Source: an uncultured Pelagibacteraceae bacterium (GTDB lineage: Bacteria; Pseudomonadota; Alphaproteobacteria; Pelagibacterales; Pelagibacteraceae). Taken from it: DNA of 35,514 bases. The stretch spans positions 1 to 35,514 of the forward strand of contig CACJSX010000007.1 of assembly GCA_902596185.1 (NCBI GenBank). Reading direction: 5' to 3'. The position numbers were made by a program, and so were the translations under genes. Shown one piece after another: positions 1 to 9,856 of the stretch. The first letter of the stretch is position 1, and the number at the start of each line of letters is the position of its first letter. The notes under the pieces were generated by a model. The model was not told the origin of the DNA. It saw only the letters and a program-made list of their open reading frames with translations, and searched no databases.

Positions 1-1
1 A

Positions 2-448
2 AAACCAAAATTCAAAGGACTTCTTACGACTGGTAATGTAGGAGACCAAAAAGTTTACGCTATTAAACCTTTAACATTTATGAATAATTCTGGAATTTGT
101 ATTAGAGAATTAATTGAATATTTCAAAATAGATGCTGAGGATGTTATCGTTTTTCATGACGATCTAGACGTAGAATTTGGTAGGATAAAAGCAAAATTTG
201 GTGGCTCTGATGCTGGACATAACGGAATTGCATCAATAGATAAATTTATTGGTAAAGATTATTCAAGAGTGAGAATAGGAATTGGTAAACCAAAAGATAA
301 AATGGAAGTAGGTGATTTTGTTCTTCAGAATTTTGATGAAGATGAAATGCTTGGATTGGAAAAAATTACAAATAACATTACAGATTCTATATCAATACTT
401 ATCGACAAAAAATTAGATTTATTCTCTAGCACTGTAAACAATAAATAA
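2..448 (+). CDS. pth: Peptidyl-tRNA hydrolase, 5'-truncated by window edge
   Basis: Frame open from base 2 (KPKFKGLLTTGNVGDQKVYAIKPLTFMNNSG...), with Pth motifs PLTFMNNSG, VFHDDLD and GGSDAGHNGIASI. The ORF-track start at 80 is an internal Met. Confidence 0.93.
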   Translation, partial: KPKFKGLLTTGNVGDQKVYAIKPLTFMNNSGICIRELIEYFKIDAEDVIVFHDDLDVEFGRIKAKFGGSDAGHNGIASIDKFIGKDYSRVRIGIGKPKDKMEVGDFVLQNFDEDEMLGLEKITNNITDSISILIDKKLDLFSSTVNNK

Positions 449-1521
449 TGAGTTTTAAATGTGGAATTGTTGGTTTGCCTAATGTGGGTAAATCTACACT
501 CTTCAATGCTCTTACAAACTCAAGCAAAGCCCAAGCTGCAAATTTTCCATTTTGTACGATAGATCCCAATGTGGGAATAGTCCCCGTTCCGGATGAAAGA
601 TTGAGTAAATTATCAAAAGTTTCAAAATCAAAAAAAACAATAAATACAACTATTTCATTTGTAGATATAGCTGGTCTCGTGAAAGGTGCATCTAAAGGTG
701 AAGGGTTAGGTAATAAATTTCTGTCTCACATAAGAGAAGTTGATGCAGTTATTCATATGATTAGATGCTTTGACTCAGATGATATTCAAAATATTAATCC
801 TGACGTTGACCCAATAAGAGATCTTGAGATCATTGAAACTGAAATGATGTTGGCTGACCTAGAATCTATCCAAAAAAGACTTGAAAAAAATAATAAGAAA
901 AATGTAGACGAAGATCAGCTTAAGATTTTAGAGATTGCATTAGACTGCATTAATAATGATAAAGATATATCAATATTAAATTCTCAATTTGACACAAAAC
1001 AACTTAATCAAAGTGGCCTTTTATCAATAAAACCAAAGATTTTTGTTTGCAATGTAGATGAGCAAAGCGTACAGGATGGAAATCAATATACTAAAAACTT
1101 TATTGAAAAATTTGGAAAAGATAACATTCTGATTGTTTCTGCAGACATAGAAAACCAAATAAATGAATTAGCAGAAGATGAAAAAAAAAATTATATGGAT
1201 ATGATTGGTTTAAAAGATACAGGTCTAAGTATGTTAATTCAAAAGGGCTATAAAATATTAGAACTTGATACGTATTTTACTTCTGGACCTGAAGAAACAA
1301 GGGCTTGGACAATACAAAAAAACTGTACCGCTCCTAAGGCTGCAGGAGAAATTCATTCAGATTTTGAAAAAGGTTTCATTAGAGCTGAAACTATATCTTA
1401 TGAAGATTTTATTGCTAATGATGGATGGGTAAATTCTAAAGCTAATGGAAAAATGAGATTAGAAGGTAAAGATTATATTGTGAAAGATGGAGACGTACTA
1501 AACTTCAGATTCAACACGTGA
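448..1521 (+). CDS. ychF: Ribosome-binding ATPase/GTPase YchF (Obg family)
   Basis: N-terminal MSFKCGIVGLPNVGKSTLFNALT, then NFPFCTIDPNVGIVPVPDERL and C-terminal TGS-like domain. Start overlaps the pth stop. Confidence 0.96.
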   Translation: MSFKCGIVGLPNVGKSTLFNALTNSSKAQAANFPFCTIDPNVGIVPVPDERLSKLSKVSKSKKTINTTISFVDIAGLVKGASKGEGLGNKFLSHIREVDAVIHMIRCFDSDDIQNINPDVDPIRDLEIIETEMMLADLESIQKRLEKNNKKNVDEDQLKILEIALDCINNDKDISILNSQFDTKQLNQSGLLSIKPKIFVCNVDEQSVQDGNQYTKNFIEKFGKDNILIVSADIENQINELAEDEKKNYMDMIGLKDTGLSMLIQKGYKILELDTYFTSGPEETRAWTIQKNCTAPKAAGEIHSDFEKGFIRAETISYEDFIANDGWVNSKANGKMRLEGKDYIVKDGDVLNFRFNT

Positions 1522-2277
1522 CCATATCTTTTTCATACTGAAATAAACCAGAATTGTTAAAATAATTAAGTATATAATTGCTTTAAAGCCCATCTGATGC
1601 CTTGCTTCTAGATGAGGTTCAGCAGCCCACATTAAAAATGTTGTTACATCTTTTGACATTTGTTCAACAGTAGCAGTAGTTCCATCACCATACTCAACTA
1701 ATCCATCTGAAAGTGGAGCAGACATTCTTATTTTATTTCCATACATATACTTATTATAATGAACACCATCATCCAAAGTCATTCCACTAGGAGCTTCTTC
1801 ATACCCTTGTAATAATGAATATATGTAATCAACACCACCACCTCTAGCTTTAACCAAAACAGACATGTCTGGAGGGTATGCACCACCATTTGCAGCTTGA
1901 GCGGCTTTTACATTTTCATAAGGCATTACAAATTTGTCAGACAATTTACCTGGTCTAGTAAACATTTCACCATCAGAATTTGGACCATCAGTTACTTCAA
2001 ATGAAGCTGCAATAGCTTTAGCTTGATCCTCTGGAAATTCTGGTCCACCCTTTTCAGCTAAATTTCTGTAACTTAAATACTTCATTGAATGACATGAGGC
2101 ACAAACTTCTGTATAAACTTGATATCCTCTTTGAAGAGCAGCTCTATCAAATTTTCCAAAAAGTCCTTTAAAACTCCAATCTGTCTTTAAATAATCAACT
2201 TTTTCAGCAGCGAAAGATAGTGTATTTAAAGAACAAATTAATAATAGTGCTGAAAATATTTTAAGTAATTTTTTCAC
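1498..2277 (-). CDS. petC: Cytochrome c1 of the bc1 complex
   Basis: Signal peptide, haem motif CASCHSMKYLSYRNL, C-terminal TM anchor. Downstream of cytochrome b. Confidence 0.95.
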   Translation of the reverse strand: MKKLLKIFSALLLICSLNTLSFAAEKVDYLKTDWSFKGLFGKFDRAALQRGYQVYTEVCASCHSMKYLSYRNLAEKGGPEFPEDQAKAIAASFEVTDGPNSDGEMFTRPGKLSDKFVMPYENVKAAQAANGGAYPPDMSVLVKARGGGVDYIYSLLQGYEEAPSGMTLDDGVHYNKYMYGNKIRMSAPLSDGLVEYGDGTTATVEQMSKDVTTFLMWAAEPHLEARHQMGFKAIIYLIILTILVYFSMKKIWSRVESEV

Positions 2278-3540
2278 TTATTCTATTTTACTTTCTTTTT
2301 GCCTCGCGGTTGCTAAATTTAGTGAGCCACCAAGAACTGGTTCAGTTATACTCAAAGGCACCGGTAAAGTTTTTTCTTTAAATCCTAAAACAGGAAGAAT
2401 AACTAAAAAATGTAAAAAGTAGTATGCCGTTGCAACTCTTGCAATTAACAGATAAAGACCTTCAGCTGGCATTGCACCCACATAACCAAGAATTAAAACA
2501 TCAGCAACTAGTATCCAGTAAAACTGTTTATACAAAGGTCTGAATACTGCAGATCTTATTTTTGAGGTATCTAACCAAGGTAAGACAGCTAAAATTAATA
2601 TTGCAGATAACATAGCCACAACACCTAGTAACTTATCTGGAACAGATCTTAAAATTGCATAGAAAGGTAACAGGTACCATTCAGGTACAATATGTGCAGG
2701 TGTTACCATTGGATTTGCTTCAATATAATTATCAGCGTGACCTAGTATATTTGGTGAATAAAAAACAAAGAATGCAAAAACAATCATAAACATTAATAAA
2801 GCAAAACCATCTTTGATTACGATGTAAGGATGGAAAGGCACAGTGTCTTTTGATGGTTTTTTGATGTCTATTCCAACTGGATTATTATTTCCAGGAACAT
2901 GCAAAGCCCAAATATGTAAAACAACTAATCCTAAAATTAAAAATGGAATTAAATAGTGCAAAGTAAAAAATCTAGTTAACGTTGGGTTATCAACTGAATA
3001 ACCGCCCCACAACCAAGTAACAATACCCTCTCCTACTAAAGGAATAGCGCTAAATAAATTTGTAATAACAGTTGCACCCCAAAAGCTCATTTGACCCCAT
3101 GGCAACACATAACCCATAAAAGCTGCAGCCATCATTAATAAATAAATTATTATTCCTAAAATCCATATTATTTCTCTTGGAGATTTATAAGAGCCATAAA
3201 ACAAAGATCTAAAGATGTGAATATAAACAGCTAAGAAAAACATTGATGCACCATTTGCATGAATATATCTAATTAACCAACCATAATTGACATCACGCAT
3301 GATATGCTCAACACTCTCAAAAGCCATGTCGGCATGAGCAATATAATGCATTGCAAGAGTTAATCCTGTTACAATTTGAGTAATTAAACAAAAAGTTAAA
3401 ATTCCACCAAATGTCCACCAATAGTTTAAATTTTTAGGAGTTGGGTAATCTGTTAAATGATTTGCAAGAGTTAATAGTGGCAATCGATCATTAAACCATT
3501 GTCCTACTTTCGATTTTGGTCTGTAATCATGGTCACTCAT
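2278..3540 (-). CDS. petB: Cytochrome b of the bc1 complex
   Basis: Multi-TM protein with [20 protein letters not shown] and [14 protein letters not shown] motifs. Confidence 0.97.
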   Translation of the reverse strand: MSDHDYRPKSKVGQWFNDRLPLLTLANHLTDYPTPKNLNYWWTFGGILTFCLITQIVTGLTLAMHYIAHADMAFESVEHIMRDVNYGWLIRYIHANGASMFFLAVYIHIFRSLFYGSYKSPREIIWILGIIIYLLMMAAAFMGYVLPWGQMSFWGATVITNLFSAIPLVGEGIVTWLWGGYSVDNPTLTRFFTLHYLIPFLILGLVVLHIWALHVPGNNNPVGIDIKKPSKDTVPFHPYIVIKDGFALLMFMIVFAFFVFYSPNILGHADNYIEANPMVTPAHIVPEWYLLPFYAILRSVPDKLLGVVAMLSAILILAVLPWLDTSKIRSAVFRPLYKQFYWILVADVLILGYVGAMPAEGLYLLIARVATAYYFLHFLVILPVLGFKEKTLPVPLSITEPVLGGSLNLATARQKESKIE

Positions 3541-3546
3541 TTTTCT

Positions 3547-4056
3547 TTATCCAATTTTAATTGTATTTGCATTAACAAATTCGTATTTAGGCACTTCCAT
3601 ATTCCAAGGTGCTGGTCCTTTTCTAATTCTTCCAGAGGTATCATAATGAGATCCATGACATGGACAGAACCAACCATTATAATCACCTTTATCATTTAAA
3701 GGTACACATCCAAGGTGAGTACATACACCCAACATAACAAGCCACTCAGGGTTTTTTGCTCTATCTTCATCTTTTTCAGGATGAATTAAATCCTCCATCT
3801 TAACAGATCTTGCTTCATCAATTTCTTCTTGAGTTCTTCTTCTTATAAAGACTGGTTTTCCTCTCCATAAAACAGTCAATGTATTTCCAGGTGTTAATGC
3901 ACTTACATCAACTTCTGTGCTAGCTAATGCTTTAACAGAAGCATCTGGATTCATTTGATCTATCATTGGCCACACTACTGCAGCGGCACCAACAGCTCCT
4001 ACAGCTGTAGTAGCTGTAAATAAAAAATCTCTTCTTTTTGTTTTTTTTTCAGACAC
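3547..4056 (-). CDS. petA: Ubiquinol-cytochrome c reductase Rieske iron-sulfur subunit
   Basis: Twin-Arg-like N-terminus (KRRDFLF) and Rieske motifs CTHLGC and CPCHGSHYD. Confidence 0.97.
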   Translation of the reverse strand: MSEKKTKRRDFLFTATTAVGAVGAAAVVWPMIDQMNPDASVKALASTEVDVSALTPGNTLTVLWRGKPVFIRRRTQEEIDEARSVKMEDLIHPEKDEDRAKNPEWLVMLGVCTHLGCVPLNDKGDYNGWFCPCHGSHYDTSGRIRKGPAPWNMEVPKYEFVNANTIKIG

Positions 4057-4148
4057 TTTTAGTAGCTTTTATTATTATCTCTTTTTGATTTAAAATAGTT
4101 AATATACGAATTCATATAATATAAAATAATTATTTTACTACTGAAAGA

Positions 4149-4622
4149 ATGACACAGAATTCAACAATTTTAGGACCCAAAATAGCTTTGTACGAGCCTG
4201 ATATACCTCAGAATACTGCTGCAATCATTAGAACTTGTGCTTGTTTGGGTGCTAAATTAGAAATAATTGAACCATGTGGCTTTCTATTATCAGACAAACG
4301 CTTTAAAAGAGTTGTTATGGACTATATGGACTATAGTCAAATAGAGTTTTATCAAAGTTCAGAAAAATTTTTTGAGGCAAAGAAGAAACAGAGAATCATA
4401 TTAATGACGACTAAGGGTTCAATAAATTACACTAAATTTAAATTTAAGCCTGATGATACTATTTTATTTGGAAGAGAAAGTGCTGGAGTACCCGAAAAGG
4501 TTCATAAAATAATTAAAAATCGTTTGAAAATACCAATGAATAACCAATTAAGATCTCTTAATATTGCATCTTCTGTTGCCATTGTTTTGGCAGAAAGTTT
4601 GCGTCAAATAGAATTAATATAA
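4149..4622 (+). CDS. trmL: tRNA (cytidine(34)-2'-O)-methyltransferase (SPOUT family)
   Basis: LYEPDIPQNTAAIIRTCACLGAKLEIIEPCGF, LFGRESAGVPE and LRSLNIASSVAIVLAE motifs. Confidence 0.92.
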   Translation: MTQNSTILGPKIALYEPDIPQNTAAIIRTCACLGAKLEIIEPCGFLLSDKRFKRVVMDYMDYSQIEFYQSSEKFFEAKKKQRIILMTTKGSINYTKFKFKPDDTILFGRESAGVPEKVHKIIKNRLKIPMNNQLRSLNIASSVAIVLAESLRQIELI

Positions 4623-4623
4623 A

Positions 4624-5451
4624 ATGGATATTTCAATTAAAAAAGACTTAGTTAGTAACTGGTTTAAGCTATTACAAAATGCAATATGCGACGACATTTT
4701 AAAAATTGAAAAAAATAAAGTAAATTTTGATTCAACTTCTTGGAAAAGAAGCAATAAAAAAGATGAGGGTGGTGGTGAATATAGAATTCTTAAAAATGGA
4801 AAAATTTTTGAAAAAGTAGGAGTAAATTTTTCAAAAGTTTATGGAAAATTTCCTAAGAAATTTCAAAAGAATATACCAGGCGCAAGTAAAGACCCTAGAT
4901 TTTGGGCATCAGGAATATCAATAGTTATGCACATGCAAAATCCCCATATTCCTGCAATGCATTTTAATACCAGATTTATTTGCACAACAAAGAATTGGTT
5001 TGGCGGAGGTATGGATGTAACCCCAGCAATAAAAGATGAAAAAGAGAAAAAAAACTTTCATAAAATATTAAAAGCAATGTGCGATAGACACAATAAAAAT
5101 TATTATAAAAAATATAAAAAGTGGTGTGATGAATATTTTTATCTACCTCACAGGAAAGAAGCAAGAGGTATAGGTGGAATCTTTTTTGACTATAAAAATG
5201 ATAATTTTGAAAATGACTTTAAGTATGTAAGAGATGTTGGTGTTACATTTCAAATGCTATTTAATGAAATAATTAAAAAAAAAATAAAAAGAAAATGGAC
5301 TTTAAAAGATAAAGAGTTTCAGTATATTAAAAGAGGTCGATACGCAGAATTTAATTTGCTCTATGATAGAGGAACAAAATTTGGGCTACAAACTGGTGGT
5401 AATGTTGAAGGAATTTTGATGTCATTACCTCCGATTGCAAAATGGAAATAA
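4624..5451 (+). CDS. hemF: Oxygen-dependent coproporphyrinogen III oxidase
   Basis: WFGGGMDVTPAI, HRKEARGIGGIFFDY, RGRYAEFNLLYDRGTKFGLQTGGNVEGILMSLPP motifs. Confidence 0.96.
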   Translation: MDISIKKDLVSNWFKLLQNAICDDILKIEKNKVNFDSTSWKRSNKKDEGGGEYRILKNGKIFEKVGVNFSKVYGKFPKKFQKNIPGASKDPRFWASGISIVMHMQNPHIPAMHFNTRFICTTKNWFGGGMDVTPAIKDEKEKKNFHKILKAMCDRHNKNYYKKYKKWCDEYFYLPHRKEARGIGGIFFDYKNDNFENDFKYVRDVGVTFQMLFNEIIKKKIKRKWTLKDKEFQYIKRGRYAEFNLLYDRGTKFGLQTGGNVEGILMSLPPIAKWK

Positions 5452-5455
5452 AAAA

Positions 5456-5932
5456 ATGGATAAAGAGCCAATAACATTAAACGGATTAAATAAACTAAAA
5501 GAAGAATTAGTTTTTTTAAAAGAAAAAAAAAGACCTGAGATAGTAGCTTCAATTGCTGAAGCGAGATCCCATGGAGACCTTAAAGAAAATGCTGAATATC
5601 ATGCAGCTAAAGAAGAGCAATCTCATAACGAGGGAAGAATTACAGAAATTAACGATATTATTGCAAGAGCAAATGTTATTGACGTTACAAAACTAAACAA
5701 TGAAGGGAAAGTAATTTTTGGATCTACAGTTTATTTAGAAGATTTAGATACTGGTGAAAAAATTAATTATAAAATTGTTGGAAGAGATGAAGCAGATTTA
5801 AAACAAAAACTAATTTTCTTTCAATCACCAATTGGCAAAGGTTTGATTGGAAAAAATAAAAGTGATTTAGTTGAAATAAATACACCCTCTGGTGTAAAAA
5901 ATTTTGAAATTAAAGACGTTAAATATATTTAA
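5456..5932 (+). CDS. greA: Transcription elongation factor GreA
   Basis: ITLNGLNKLKEEL...RSHGDLKENAEYHAAKEEQ...GRITEI. Start moved to ATG 5456, just after the hemF stop, rather than ORF-track 5435. Confidence 0.94.
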   Translation: MDKEPITLNGLNKLKEELVFLKEKKRPEIVASIAEARSHGDLKENAEYHAAKEEQSHNEGRITEINDIIARANVIDVTKLNNEGKVIFGSTVYLEDLDTGEKINYKIVGRDEADLKQKLIFFQSPIGKGLIGKNKSDLVEINTPSGVKNFEIKDVKYI

Positions 5933-7203
5933 CTTTTAACTATTTGTTTTACTTGCTTAGCTGAAATTTGAAATCCGTTTTGAACCCAGGTTTCTTCAAT
6001 TTTTTTTAATTTATTACCTAAAGTTTTACCCTCAGGAATTTGAAATTTAGACATTAGTAAATCAGCACCTACTGGCAAAGTTGGAATTACTTTCTGTTTA
6101 TAAATATCTAATAATTTGATTAATTTCTTCTCTACTTTGTTTGAGGTAAAAATTTTAAAATTAATTATATCTATTACAGCTTGTCGCCCATTAAAATAAA
6201 AAAATTTATTCAAATTTTTCTCTGTAAAGTTGTTTAGAGTTATTTTTTCTTTATAAAAAAGATCTATCAATTTTAGTCTTTTCTTATCTTTGTTGGATAT
6301 TTTAAATTTGTAAAGAAAATAATCAGCATTATCAGTCCCATCAATTACTAAAAGCGCAATTAAGAATATAAAGTCAATTTTTAAAAAATTCTCTGTAGCA
6401 TAAGAATTTTGTTTTTTAAAATTTTTAATATTCTTTAATTGAGGGAAAATTATTTCTATGAGTTCTAAACTTTCTTTATCTTTAAAGAGTTTTAAAAATC
6501 CATTTGAACTAGTTATTTTTTTTAGCTCATCAATTAATCTTTCAGATGATATATTTGAAATTCCATCAATATTTTTTTTTATATTTTTTATTATTTCTGA
6601 CTGGTGCTTATGATTTGAATAATTTAAATAAAATCTTAAATACCTTAAAATACGTAAATAATCCTCTTGAATTCTTTTTTCCGCATTACCAATAAAATTA
6701 ATATAACCCTCCTCCAAATCTTTTTTACCATTAAATGGATCAAATAAATTACCATCACCATCTGCATAAATTGAATTGATAGTAAAATCCCTTCTAGAGG
6801 CATCTTCCTTCCAGTCTAAAGAGAATTCTACTTCAGCATGCCTTCCATCAGTTGAGACGTCTTTTCTTAAAGAAGTAATTTCATATTTATATTCGTCAAT
6901 TATTGCGGTTATAGTTCCGTGTTCAATTCCTGTTTCGTAATAACTTATTTGTTTGTTTTTAAGAGCCTCACAAACTTCCGGGGGAGTTAAATTTGTTGCT
7001 AGGTCAATATCATCAACGTTTTCTTTTTTTATCACTTTTCTTACACACCCACCCACATACCTGATTTCACTTTTCTCTGAAAATTTATTAATTGCTTCAA
7101 AAATTTTATTTGCTGGTGTTGTTAAAGTAATTTGTTTTAAATTTTGACTGATATAATCAAGATTTTTTGATCGGGAAAAAAATTTATCTAAAAAATTTTT
7201 CAT
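5929..7203 (-). CDS. cca: CCA-adding enzyme / tRNA nucleotidyltransferase (poly(A) polymerase family)
   Basis: YVGGCVRKVI, DIDLATNLTPPEV, RRDFTINSIYAD, RIQEDYLRILRYLRF motifs. ATG at 7203 is the only plausible start: an in-frame TAG lies upstream inside the tRNA and no ATG/GTG/TTG follows in the first ~28 codons. Confidence 0.92.
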   Translation of the reverse strand: MKNFLDKFFSRSKNLDYISQNLKQITLTTPANKIFEAINKFSEKSEIRYVGGCVRKVIKKENVDDIDLATNLTPPEVCEALKNKQISYYETGIEHGTITAIIDEYKYEITSLRKDVSTDGRHAEVEFSLDWKEDASRRDFTINSIYADGDGNLFDPFNGKKDLEEGYINFIGNAEKRIQEDYLRILRYLRFYLNYSNHKHQSEIIKNIKKNIDGISNISSERLIDELKKITSSNGFLKLFKDKESLELIEIIFPQLKNIKNFKKQNSYATENFLKIDFIFLIALLVIDGTDNADYFLYKFKISNKDKKRLKLIDLFYKEKITLNNFTEKNLNKFFYFNGRQAVIDIINFKIFTSNKVEKKLIKLLDIYKQKVIPTLPVGADLLMSKFQIPEGKTLGNKLKKIEETWVQNGFQISAKQVKQIVKS

Positions 7204-7206
7204 AAA

Positions 7207-7280
7207 TGGCTGGGGCGCTAGGATTCGAACCTAGGATGCAGGTACCAAAAACCCGTGCCTTACCGCTTGGCTACGCCCCA
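7207..7280 (-). tRNA. tRNA-Gln (anticodon UUG), with encoded CCA
   Basis: Reverse complement TGGGGCGTAGCCAAGCGGTAAGGCACGGGTTTTTGGTACCTGCATCCTAGGTTCGAATCCTAGCGCCCCAGCCA folds by hand as a cloverleaf: acceptor TGGGGCG/CGCCCCA, D arm GCC/GGC, anticodon stem CGGGT/ACCTG with loop TTTTGGT, T arm CTAGG/CCTAG with TTCGAAT. Confidence 0.97.
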
Positions 7281-7313
7281 ATACTAGCTTCCTATAACAT
7301 AAAAATATAAAAT

Positions 7314-8159
7314 TCATATAGTTTTTGCTGTAACACACCAATAATTTTTATATTTTCTTTTAAATTTAGCTTTTGCCAATTTACAACTCTTTAATGAATT
7401 ATAATAGGCAACAATTGTTGATCCTGAACCAGTCATTCTTACAAATAATGGGTTATTTATACTTTCTAAGAACAACTTTATTTTTTTAAGTTTTGGATAT
7501 TTTTTGAATGCTATTGTTTCAAGGGCATTTTGTTGATCAATCAAATATGTTACTCCAAACATGTTTTTTTTAGGTTTGTTATATTTTGATTTTGTATACT
7601 TTCGAACAGCTGAGTATATTTTTTTAGTTGAGCATCCAAAATCAGGCTTTACTAAAGTAGAGTAATATTTTGGAGTATTATAAATCTTTTTTATTCTACC
7701 AACTGATGACAACACACAGCTGGATGAAATGGTTCCCAGAATAACATCGGAACCAACTAAGTCACAGATACTTCGAGTTTTTTGATAATTAGGATTAATA
7801 ATTTTTTTTTTAACCAGATAATTAAACACGCTAGCTGCATTCATCGATCCCCCGCCCAACCCAGCTTCTTGAGGTATTAATTTTTTAATTTTAACTTTGA
7901 ATTTTTTATTTTTTAATAAATTTTCTTTATCTAGTATTTGAAATAATTTTTGAACAGTATTTTTTTTTCCAATATTTTTAGAAAACTTTCCATAAAAAGA
8001 AATATAGTGTTTTTTTCCATTATGTTGATTTATCGAAATAACATCATGTAAATCTATGAAACCAATTATACTTTCAATTTTATGTAAAACCTTTTTTTTT
8101 CCAGTGATATTTAGTGCTAAATTTAACTTTGCATTAGATTTAATTTTATTAATTTTCAT
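7314..8159 (-). CDS. ispE: 4-diphosphocytidyl-2-C-methyl-D-erythritol kinase
   Basis: GHMP kinase motif PQEAGLGGGSMNAASVFNYL, N-terminal AKLNLALNITGKK, C-terminal RMTGSGSTIVAYY. Confidence 0.93.
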   Translation of the reverse strand: MKINKIKSNAKLNLALNITGKKKVLHKIESIIGFIDLHDVISINQHNGKKHYISFYGKFSKNIGKKNTVQKLFQILDKENLLKNKKFKVKIKKLIPQEAGLGGGSMNAASVFNYLVKKKIINPNYQKTRSICDLVGSDVILGTISSSCVLSSVGRIKKIYNTPKYYSTLVKPDFGCSTKKIYSAVRKYTKSKYNKPKKNMFGVTYLIDQQNALETIAFKKYPKLKKIKLFLESINNPLFVRMTGSGSTIVAYYNSLKSCKLAKAKFKRKYKNYWCVTAKTI

Positions 8160-9845
8160 TTAGGAATTTTTAAGACCCTCAATTACTTTAATATTGATTT
8201 TTTCTCTCATATCTTCCTCGGTGTCCTCAAAAGTTAATACGTTGTTCCAAAAATATCTTGCTTGAATTTTTCGATTTAATTTCCATAAAATGTCTCCATA
8301 ATGATCATTCACGATTGGGTCATCTGGCATTAATTCTACAGCTCTTTTTAAATACTTTTCTGCTTCTAGATAATCCTCTATTAAAAAATACGCCCATCCA
8401 ATTGAATCAATAATATATGGATCATTGCTTTTTAAATCATATGCTGTTTTCAACATATCCATTGCTTCATTAATTTTATAATCACGCTCTAACCACGAGT
8501 AAGCAAGGTAATTCAAAATATATGCGTCACTAGGATCAATTTTAAGCGCATGCAATAAATCTTCATCTGACTTTTCATAATTTCCCATTCTTTCATAGCT
8601 ACCGCCTCTACGATACAATACATCTGATTTAATAAGTGAATTGTCATCCAGTGTTAAAATAATTTCTGTATAACGATCTATCGCCTTTTCATAATTTTTA
8701 GAATTCTTATAAAAATTTGCTAAATCAAAAATCATTTTTATATTTGGATTTTCAATTTTATTAAATTTTGAATCTATGTATTTAATTCCATTTTCATGAT
8801 CCTGCTCTTGAATTATTATTTGAGCTTCTTTTTTTAATCTAAACCAATAATAAAATTCATCTTCTTTTTTAAAGTTTTTTAAGATCCTTTGTACTTTATC
8901 AAATTCATCATTAAGATAAAAATTTTCTGCAACCAAAGACAGATTAAATTCAAACTTAGGATTTAAATAGTTTGACAAATTTAAGTAAAAATTTGATTTC
9001 TCAAAATTATCCTGAGAAGAATAAAGATTAGAGATTAAAAATAAAAACTCACTTACAAGATCATTATGATCTTTGCATGAAAAAATTTTTCCAAAATCAT
9101 CGAATTTTTTTTTGTCTATCCAACTTTTACTTTGTGAAAGTAAAAGTGTTGAATTTATATAATCAATTTGTTCAACAACTAATCTTGCTTCATTTAATTT
9201 ATTGTTATCAATTAAATGATTAAGATAAAAGAAAATGTATCTTGAATAGTCACCTTGTTGATTATTTATTAAATTAAGAAAAAATGATGAAGTTTTTTTA
9301 TCTTCAATATAACATCTTTGGAATGTCTCGGCTATAAGAGACAGGTTTCCAAAATTTTTTTTATTATCTAAAATTTTCTTATTTTTAAAAGTATAAATAT
9401 ACTGCCTTAAGGTTTCAAATATTACTAAATTTATTGTGTCACCATCTTTAAATTTTAATAATTGAGCAATGTGTTCATCAGCTTTTTTAAAATTATTTTT
9501 CTTTAAACTGTCGATTATTAAAATTATATATGCATCATAAAAATCTGAGTTAGATTTATTTGCGTTATTATTTAGTGTGTTAATTGCTTGAGGCACTTTG
9601 TTATCTAAAACTAAAGAATTAACATATCTTTTTAAATAACCGTCATGTTTGTTAGTTAATACTTTGGTTAGGTTAAAAAATTTTAAAGCTCCAGAATTAT
9701 CTCGATTTTCAAATGCAACAATTCCAGAAAAGTAATTTGATAAATCTCTTGAGTTGAAATCATTAAAAGTAGCACTTTTAGAATACAAAGGTGTCTGATA
9801 AGATATAAATATTATTAGTACTAATTTTAGAAATTTTAGGAACAT
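8160..9845 (-). CDS. TPR-repeat protein with probable signal peptide
   Basis: Hydrophobic N-terminus (MFLKFLKLVLIIFISYQTPLYSKS) and C-terminal TPR units (YRRGGSYERMGNYEKSDEDLLHALKIDPSDAYILNYLAYSWLE...). Confidence 0.85.
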   Translation of the reverse strand: MFLKFLKLVLIIFISYQTPLYSKSATFNDFNSRDLSNYFSGIVAFENRDNSGALKFFNLTKVLTNKHDGYLKRYVNSLVLDNKVPQAINTLNNNANKSNSDFYDAYIILIIDSLKKNNFKKADEHIAQLLKFKDGDTINLVIFETLRQYIYTFKNKKILDNKKNFGNLSLIAETFQRCYIEDKKTSSFFLNLINNQQGDYSRYIFFYLNHLIDNNKLNEARLVVEQIDYINSTLLLSQSKSWIDKKKFDDFGKIFSCKDHNDLVSEFLFLISNLYSSQDNFEKSNFYLNLSNYLNPKFEFNLSLVAENFYLNDEFDKVQRILKNFKKEDEFYYWFRLKKEAQIIIQEQDHENGIKYIDSKFNKIENPNIKMIFDLANFYKNSKNYEKAIDRYTEIILTLDDNSLIKSDVLYRRGGSYERMGNYEKSDEDLLHALKIDPSDAYILNYLAYSWLERDYKINEAMDMLKTAYDLKSNDPYIIDSIGWAYFLIEDYLEAEKYLKRAVELMPDDPIVNDHYGDILWKLNRKIQARYFWNNVLTFEDTEEDMREKINIKVIEGLKNS

Positions 9846-9856
9846 ACGATCATACT

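Noticed and set aside
3499-3699. 66-aa plus-strand ORF across petB/petA boundary
   Set aside because: Antisense to conserved Rieske and cytochrome b coding sequence; no support.
4057-4148. petA/trmL divergent intergenic region as a possible sRNA or riboswitch
   Set aside because: Only 92 nt of very AT-rich sequence; probably holds divergent promoters, but I found no convincing -35/-10 pair, hairpin or known motif.
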